Positions 5,723 to 6,405 of a stretch of 6,405 bases of DNA are shown here, piece after piece. Made by a program: the position numbers and the translations under genes. Every line of letters begins with the position of its first letter. The first letter of the stretch is position 1. Below the pieces are notes generated by a model that saw only the letters and a program-made list of their open reading frames with translations, did no database searches and was not told the origin of the DNA. The DNA is from Eubacterium sp. Lineage in GTDB: Bacteria; Bacillota; Clostridia; Oscillospirales; Acutalibacteraceae. The stretch lies in the NCBI GenBank assembly GCA_029054965.1, contig JAIDEF010000269.1, positions 3,588 to 9,992 on the forward strand. Reading direction: 5' to 3'.

Positions 5723-6405
5723 ATGATTATTAAAACAAGAAGAGAAAAGTTCGGTGCTGTAATCTATTTTGAAAAGCCTGGCTTTGTAGGATATATAAAT
5801 AATGCAATGGCAGATGCCATAGGAATAAAGAAAAATGCAAACGCACATTATGTTGAGAACATAATGTCATCACCGCTTGATGCTCATTTTGCCGTTACAA
5901 CAAGGTGCAATATGTACTGCAAAGGATGTTATAATACGATTAAAACTGACGGCAATACCGATATTGACTTGAACAAAGCCAAACGAATCATAGACAATCT
6001 TGCAAAATTATCTGTTCTTTCAGTATCCTTTGGCGGCGGAGAACCAACACTCTATCCCCACATTATTGAGCTCGCAAAATATACCCGCAGCAAAAATATA
6101 CTTCCGAATATGACTACAAACGGACTGACGATGACTGACACATTCGCAAAGCAATGCAGGGTTTTCGGCAATGTACATTTCAGTGTACATAAGCCTGAAG
6201 ATATTGAAACAGCATTTAATGCTGCAAAAATCTATAAAAGGAACACAGGGAAAAAAGCAGGTCTTAACCTTTTGATTACAACCGAAACCTTTCCCCTTTT
6301 CAATGAAATCGTTAAAAGAGCAGGCAGAGCAGGATTTAATAAAATTCTGTTTTTACGTTATAAGAAGACCAGCAAAAATATTGGTATTGACGATTTAGAT
6401 ATGGA
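5723..6405 (+). CDS. Radical SAM protein with short PqqD/RRE-like N-terminus, 3'-partial
   Basis: An uninterrupted frame of 227 codons reaches the window edge. Residues 62-69 (CNMYCKGC) are the CxxxCxxC motif that binds the [4Fe-4S] cluster used to cleave S-adenosylmethionine. GGGEP at 104-108 is the SAM-binding motif; TTNG (131-134) and FSVH (153-156) fit later core strands. Before the core, residues 4-34 (RREKFGAVIYFEKPGFVGYINNAMADAIG) resemble the hairpin and helix of PqqD-like peptide-recognition domains, but the segment is short. Such N-termini are common in peptide-modifying radical SAM enzymes, so a peptide or protein substrate is a reasonable inference. The C-terminus, where a SPASM or twitch domain would bind extra clusters, is outside the window. 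No Shine-Dalgarno precedes the ATG, which lies 3 bases after the previous stop, so translation is probably coupled. The N-terminal homology supports this start; the next in-frame ATG (5807) would remove it. Confidence 0.93.
   Translation, partial: MIIKTRREKFGAVIYFEKPGFVGYINNAMADAIGIKKNANAHYVENIMSSPLDAHFAVTTRCNMYCKGCYNTIKTDGNTDIDLNKAKRIIDNLAKLSVLSVSFGGGEPTLYPHIIELAKYTRSKNILPNMTTNGLTMTDTFAKQCRVFGNVHFSVHKPEDIETAFNAAKIYKRNTGKKAGLNLLITTETFPLFNEIVKRAGRAGFNKILFLRYKKTSKNIGIDDLDM

Noticed and set aside
1..6405. CRISPR array or phage/defence genes
   Set aside because: No regularly spaced short repeats with unique spacers, and no Cas, nuclease, integrase or toxin-antitoxin motifs in any supported gene.

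Overview
The window looks like a low-GC, anaerobic Clostridia chromosome, most plausibly a gut Oscillospiraceae/Ruminococcus-type bacterium. This rests on the codon choice (ctt, aag, gct, aca, with TAA stops), the strong AAGGAGG ribosome site, the consensus sigma-A-type promoter and the oxygen-sensitive radical SAM enzyme. The taxon is an inference from style, not from a marker gene. All genes read on the + strand.

Region 1 (1-5049) is one very long open frame encoding 1682 residues of an unrecognised Leu/Asn/Asp-rich, probably mostly helical, repetitive protein. It contains three large, diverged repeats (about 400-530 residues each), preceded by two shorter repeat-like segments. Anchor motifs recur in the same order: YPxGM, then W-K-N-x-x-W-G, then A-V-L-R-P-L, then N-G-Y-x-x-x-(I/V)-(I/V)-P-L, then I-I-P-L-(I/V), then W-x-x-L. 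Repeats 2 and 3 resemble each other most. Repeat 2 carries an extra segment of about 65 residues. The frame is open from base 1 with no upstream sequence, so its true start is unresolved; it is probably the C-terminal part of a larger protein. No C-terminal wall anchor or membrane segment is seen.

Region 2 (5050-5206) is intergenic. It holds a strong intrinsic terminator, an AT-rich stretch with an 18-bp interrupted palindrome, a promoter with perfect -35 and -10 hexamers, and a ribosome site lying almost at the predicted transcription start.

Region 3 (5207-6405) is a separate transcription unit of at least two genes, 3 bases apart. The first encodes a four-helix membrane protein with a basic N-terminal tail containing a Gly-rich NFSGGSGY motif. 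The second is the first 227 residues of a radical SAM protein (CxxxCxxC, GGGEP, TTNG) with a short N-terminal segment resembling a PqqD/RRE-type fold. The tight pairing suggests the two act together, possibly in peptide or protein modification at the membrane, but no classical RiPP precursor is visible. This pair is the best candidate here for an undescribed system.
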